From positions 1-24,726 of IMG/VR virus record IMGVR_UViG_3300008262_000519: a stretch of 24,726 bases of DNA; one strand, 5' to 3'. The position numbers and the translations under genes were made by a program. Below the pieces are notes generated by a model. The model worked only from the letters and a program-made list of their open reading frames with translations, searched no databases and was not told where the DNA came from. The stretch is from a virus. Below, piece after piece: positions 22,691 through 24,726 of this stretch (the stretch's first letter is position 1; each line of letters opens with the position of its first letter).

Positions 22691-23208
22691 AGAGGTTTGA
22701 GGTTCTTATCACAAATAAAGAATTGTTGATGCTTGAATGTTACTTCAGCAGTAATATATTCTACATCACTAATTGTAGCATTAAACTGCAGGTTTGAAAG
22801 TGACGTAGGAAATATGTTTCTAAAGTCAATAATAAATGCTGGATTGTATTGAGAAGTTACAATATGAAGTTGAGCATTTGTGTAGATATCTTTTTCAATA
22901 GTTTTGCGTTGCATTTCGTCGGCATTTCCGTTATCTCTGATCCACTTGTAAATGCTGTTATAATTTTTTAAATCTTCGTCCACAATAAAAGATACAACAA
23001 AATCCCCGAACGTTACACCACCTCCAGGAATGATGGGCAGACTTCTAAACCTGCTCGCCACTTCTGTAACTGGCATACTAACGTCGGGGACATTTGCTGT
23101 TTGGCAGAAAAAATCTACGCCTTCAAACTTTTCCAGTTTGAGTAGATATCCAATAGGGTTCAAGAAGTTCCTATTTGTAGGTTGCTCCTTATACCACTCA
23201 GCTGCCAT
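22687..23208 (-). CDS. Tail-tube-fold structural protein, 173 aa
   Basis: Features of the phage tube/initiator fold: FLNPIGYLLKLEKFEGVDFF and the CQTANVPDV loop near the N-terminus, LPIIPGGGVTFGDFVVSFIV near residues 57-76, and DLKNYNSIYKWIRDNG, which parallels the ASNYRAMQDWV segment of T4 gp54 and similar parts of tube proteins; strands at the end (ISDVEYITAEVTF) close the barrel. Cyanophages have a tail-completion gene (often labelled gp3) at this place between gp23 and uvsY, and the length fits T4 gp3 (176 aa), but I cannot decide between gp3-like and another tube-like protein. A late-type box lies upstream, as expected for a virion protein. Confidence 0.7.
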   Translation of the reverse strand: MAAEWYKEQPTNRNFLNPIGYLLKLEKFEGVDFFCQTANVPDVSMPVTEVASRFRSLPIIPGGGVTFGDFVVSFIVDEDLKNYNSIYKWIRDNGNADEMQRKTIEKDIYTNAQLHIVTSQYNPAFIIDFRNIFPTSLSNLQFNATISDVEYITAEVTFKHQQFFICDKNLKPL

Positions 23209-23229
23209 GTCAACTTCCCAAGCTACACC

Positions 23230-23373
23230 TTATTTATCCTCGTTGTACCAGAAGTCTTCCCAGTCATCTTCTGTTGCTTGTTCCCATTCTGGTTCATATA
23301 GGGGACATGGTTCTTCCATGAGAGTTTCGTTTTTTACTTTAGAAATTTCCGAATAAAGATAACTCAAGTCCAT
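23230..23373 (-). CDS. Small acidic protein, 47 aa
   Basis: Reads MDLSYLYSEISKVKNETLME, then EPCPLYEPEWEQ and an acidic, Trp-rich end DDWEDFWYNEDK. It overlaps the preceding gene by 10 bases. The net charge is strongly negative, as in DNA-mimic or adaptor peptides, but nothing more can be said. Its TAA stop is part of the late-promoter-like box for the next gene. Confidence 0.65.
   Translation of the reverse strand: MDLSYLYSEISKVKNETLMEEPCPLYEPEWEQATEDDWEDFWYNEDK
23231..23238 (-). promoter_or_regulatory. Late-promoter-like box GATAAATA
   Basis: One mismatch to the T4 late consensus TATAAATA, 22 bases before the ATG of the tail-tube-like gene and including the stop codon of the 47-aa gene. 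The following AGG-TG is shared with the box at 1420-1427. Confidence 0.6.
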
Positions 23374-23552
23374 TTGTCTTCCTCCTCGTCTTCATCCCAG
23401 ACGATATATGGTCCATGTTGCATTCTCTCAAGTTCCTTTGTCTTAGCAGCAAACTCTGCCGTCTCACCAACCCATAGTGCTAACTTCATAACAAGAAATA
23501 TTGCTGCTAGCGGAGAAAGACATAGTATCAGAATAAGTGAAGATTGGTTCAT
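23364..23552 (-). CDS. Small membrane protein, 62 aa
   Basis: Starts MNQSSLILILCLSPLAAIFL and stays hydrophobic to about residue 28, then has a helical ETAEFAAKTKELERMQHG and an acidic tail DEDEEEDKW. One membrane span with a short N-terminus, so the charged tail would lie in the cytoplasm if positive-inside rules apply (few charges allow either way). The ATG at 23552 overlaps the stop of the 53-aa gene as ATGA; an upstream TTG (23573) is less likely. Function unknown. Confidence 0.75.
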   Translation of the reverse strand: MNQSSLILILCLSPLAAIFLVMKLALWVGETAEFAAKTKELERMQHGPYIVWDEDEEEDKWT

Positions 23553-23710
23553 GAAGAATACTCGTTTATACAATCCAAAAGTTTATTGATGGCAGCATGG
23601 GCTCCATTCTGCCATTCCTGACTTCTCGTATGAGAATTTTGGTAGAGTTCATTCTTCATTTTATAGACTTTGGCGAGCATGTCAACCTTAGACAATCTAC
23701 CGCGTGGCAT
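23549..23710 (-). CDS. Small basic protein after gp23, 53 aa
   Basis: Reads MPRGRLSKVDMLAKVYKMKN, then ELYQNSHTRSQEWQNGAHAA and a last helix INKLLDCINEYSS; probably two or three helices with a basic N-terminus. It is the first gene after the gp23 terminator, with a TAAATA box 21 bases before its ATG, and its stop overlaps the next ATG as ATGA. I recall similar short proteins here in other cyanophages. Function unknown. Confidence 0.75.
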   Translation of the reverse strand: MPRGRLSKVDMLAKVYKMKNELYQNSHTRSQEWQNGAHAAINKLLDCINEYSS

Positions 23711-23731
23711 AACTTTACAGGATACTATATC

Positions 23732-23737
23732 TATTTA
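23732..23737 (-). promoter_or_regulatory. TAAATA box before the 53-aa gene
   Basis: TAAATA on the minus strand, directly after the U run of the gp23 terminator and 21 bases before the ATG. It is weaker than the other two boxes (GTAAATAG). A TATAGT (23729-23724) overlapping this region could instead be a sigma70 -10 box. Confidence 0.35.
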
Positions 23738-23738
23738 C

Positions 23739-23763
23739 AAAAAAAGGGAGTCCGAAGACTCCC
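23739..23763 (-). terminator. Rho-independent terminator after gp23
   Basis: Perfect 7-bp stem GGGAGTC/GACTCCC (23763-23757 with 23752-23746) closed by the stable UUCG tetraloop and followed by seven U's (23745-23739). It lies 24 bases after the gp23 stop. Confidence 0.93.
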
Positions 23764-23786
23764 CTGTGTTGATATGTGAATACGGA

Positions 23787-24726
23787 TCACATAAGATTTT
23801 TGACAAGTACTCTTCTGTAGTACTGGTTAACATTAGCGGTGAGTTGCTCAGCGTCAGGAACGCCTGCAGATGCCTCAACGAATGGGTTCGAAACCATGCC
23901 GTAACGAGTCTTGAAGCCAATCTTAGGCTGGAAGGTGTTAGGATCGATCGAACGTAGCATCTGGAGGGGAACGTATGGGCAGTAGAATACGCCTGCGTCA
24001 TAAGGTGAAGTACCCTTATAACCAACAACGTAGAACTGGTTTGCCGAAACGTTTGCTGAATAAGGATCAACATAGACCTTGATTCTGCCGTTCATGGTGC
24101 CTACTAGGAGGTTACCAGTGTCATCAACTTCACCGATGGAAGGACCACCAGCACCGCTTAGACCTGAGGAGTAGTCAAGGGTTCCAGACATAGCGAGAGC
24201 AGATGCAACATCAGCAGAAGTGATGATGAAGTTGCCCTTACCACGGCGGGTTTGCTGAGCGATTGCGTTAGCATCACGCTCAACTTGGAACATGAGTCCC
24301 TTGAACTTCTCAACCGACCAACGACCGTTTGAATCAACGTCAAGGTCAAAGATACCAGCGTTAGCAACGTTGTTCTGAGCACCAGGCTTAGCGATGGTGT
24401 AAACAGTACGAACGACTTCGCGGTTGATCTCAGCAAGAATCTCGCTTGAGAGTAGGTTAGCAAGCTCTTGCTCAGCATCAAGACCGTGGATTGCCTTGAG
24501 GTCTTGTGCTAGTTCTAGAGTGTATTCTGCTTTGAGAGCTCTGGTACGTGCAGTAACAGCAGTCTTCTCGATGCTGAATGACATCTCGTTGAACAGAGTC
24601 GAACCTGAACCTAGGGTCTCAGCATCCTGTCTTACGATGCCTCTTTCGCCACGCTCATAGGTGCCACCATCGTTTAGTAGACCTGGGTTTGCATCAGCGT
24701 TAGAAGGATTGACAGTACCACGAGGA
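23787..24726 (-). CDS. gp23: Major capsid protein gp23 (5' end cut off)
   Basis: The C-terminal 312 residues of the hexamer-forming capsid protein; the frame runs open to the window edge, so roughly the first third is missing (T4 gp23 is 521 aa). The ATG at 24584 (MSFSIEKTAVTARTRALKAE) is internal, since the frame before it reads PRGTVNPSNADANPGLLNDG and on to TLFNEM, matching the family. Other typical segments are YTLELAQDLKAIHGLD, EILAEINREVVRTVY, FIITSADVASAL and the end QYYRRVLVKNLM. It is closed by a strong terminator, as expected for the most abundant late mRNA. Confidence 0.97.
   Translation of the reverse strand, partial: PRGTVNPSNADANPGLLNDGGTYERGERGIVRQDAETLGSGSTLFNEMSFSIEKTAVTARTRALKAEYTLELAQDLKAIHGLDAEQELANLLSSEILAEINREVVRTVYTIAKPGAQNNVANAGIFDLDVDSNGRWSVEKFKGLMFQVERDANAIAQQTRRGKGNFIITSADVASALAMSGTLDYSSGLSGAGGPSIGEVDDTGNLLVGTMNGRIKVYVDPYSANVSANQFYVVGYKGTSPYDAGVFYCPYVPLQMLRSIDPNTFQPKIGFKTRYGMVSNPFVEASAGVPDAEQLTANVNQYYRRVLVKNLM

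Noticed and set aside
24584-24726. ATG at 24584 as the start of gp23
   Set aside because: The frame continues upstream to the window edge with sequence typical of gp23, so this ATG is internal and the gene is truncated by the window.
1-24726. tRNA genes, CRISPR arrays, insertion sequences or integrase/attachment sites
   Set aside because: I saw no cloverleaf-like sequence, spaced repeats, transposase or integrase motifs in the window; coding density leaves no room for an array.

Overview
The window is a piece of a T4-like myovirus genome of the marine cyanophage type (Synechococcus/Prochlorococcus phages). Evidence for this is a complete set of T4 core replication, recombination and late-transcription genes (gp41, uvsX, gp43, regA, gp62, gp44, gp45, gp46, gp47, gp55, uvsW, uvsY, gp23) mixed with genes typical of cyanophages: speD, hsp20, a CobS/CobT-like pair, a MazG-like pyrophosphohydrolase and a DUF3110-like protein. 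Every gene I accept reads on the minus strand, so transcription runs from high to low coordinates. Both ends are cut inside genes: gp23 at the right, and an RNA-ligase-like/nucleotidyltransferase fusion at the left. There is no stretch over 300 bases without a gene; the longest gaps are about 137 bp (20211-20347) and 106 bp (8049-8154), and both hold regulatory signals.

Layout, in the direction of transcription. (1) 24726-23787: major capsid protein gp23, closed by a strong terminator. (2) 23710-20348: three small proteins, then, behind a late-promoter-like box, a tail-tube-like structural protein, UvsY, UvsW and a small beta-rich protein. (3) 20278-16442: a sigma70-type promoter, gp55, a 73-aa protein, gp47, a DUF3110-like protein and gp46, ending in a terminator. 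(4) 16410-8114: a run of 15 genes starting with the CobT-like/169-aa/CobS-like cassette, then a 58-aa protein, a DUF3310-like protein, gp45 clamp, SpeD, gp44, two overlapping small ORFs, a Dam-type methyltransferase, two small conserved-looking proteins, a shortened gp62, and RegA, ending in a terminator. (5) 8104-7613: hsp20 as a single-gene unit with its own -10 box, leader hairpin and terminator. (6) 7614-1408: promoter, three small proteins, gp43 polymerase, a 56-aa protein, UvsX, gp41 helicase and MazG, ending in a hairpin. (7) 1427-1: late-box-like motif and the fusion protein.

The genes work together as the phage replisome (gp43, gp44/62, gp45, gp41), the recombination-dependent replication and repair machinery (UvsX, UvsY, UvsW, gp46/47), the late-transcription switch (gp55 with the gp45 clamp) and translational control (RegA). 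SpeD, MazG, Hsp20 and perhaps the MoxR/VWA pair adjust host physiology. Thirteen gene junctions use a 4-base ATGA or GTGA overlap. This guided many start choices and exposed several genes shorter than 60 codons.

Points of most interest: a gp62 that appears to have lost its central part; a Dam-like methyltransferase placed inside the clamp-loader cluster; a KWDG nucleotidyltransferase-like domain fused to a TGH cytidylyltransferase-like domain; a MoxR/VWA-metallopeptidase cassette with a third protein between them; a repeated TAAATA box 21-23 nt before three start codons; and a near-consensus promoter facing against all the genes at 20286.
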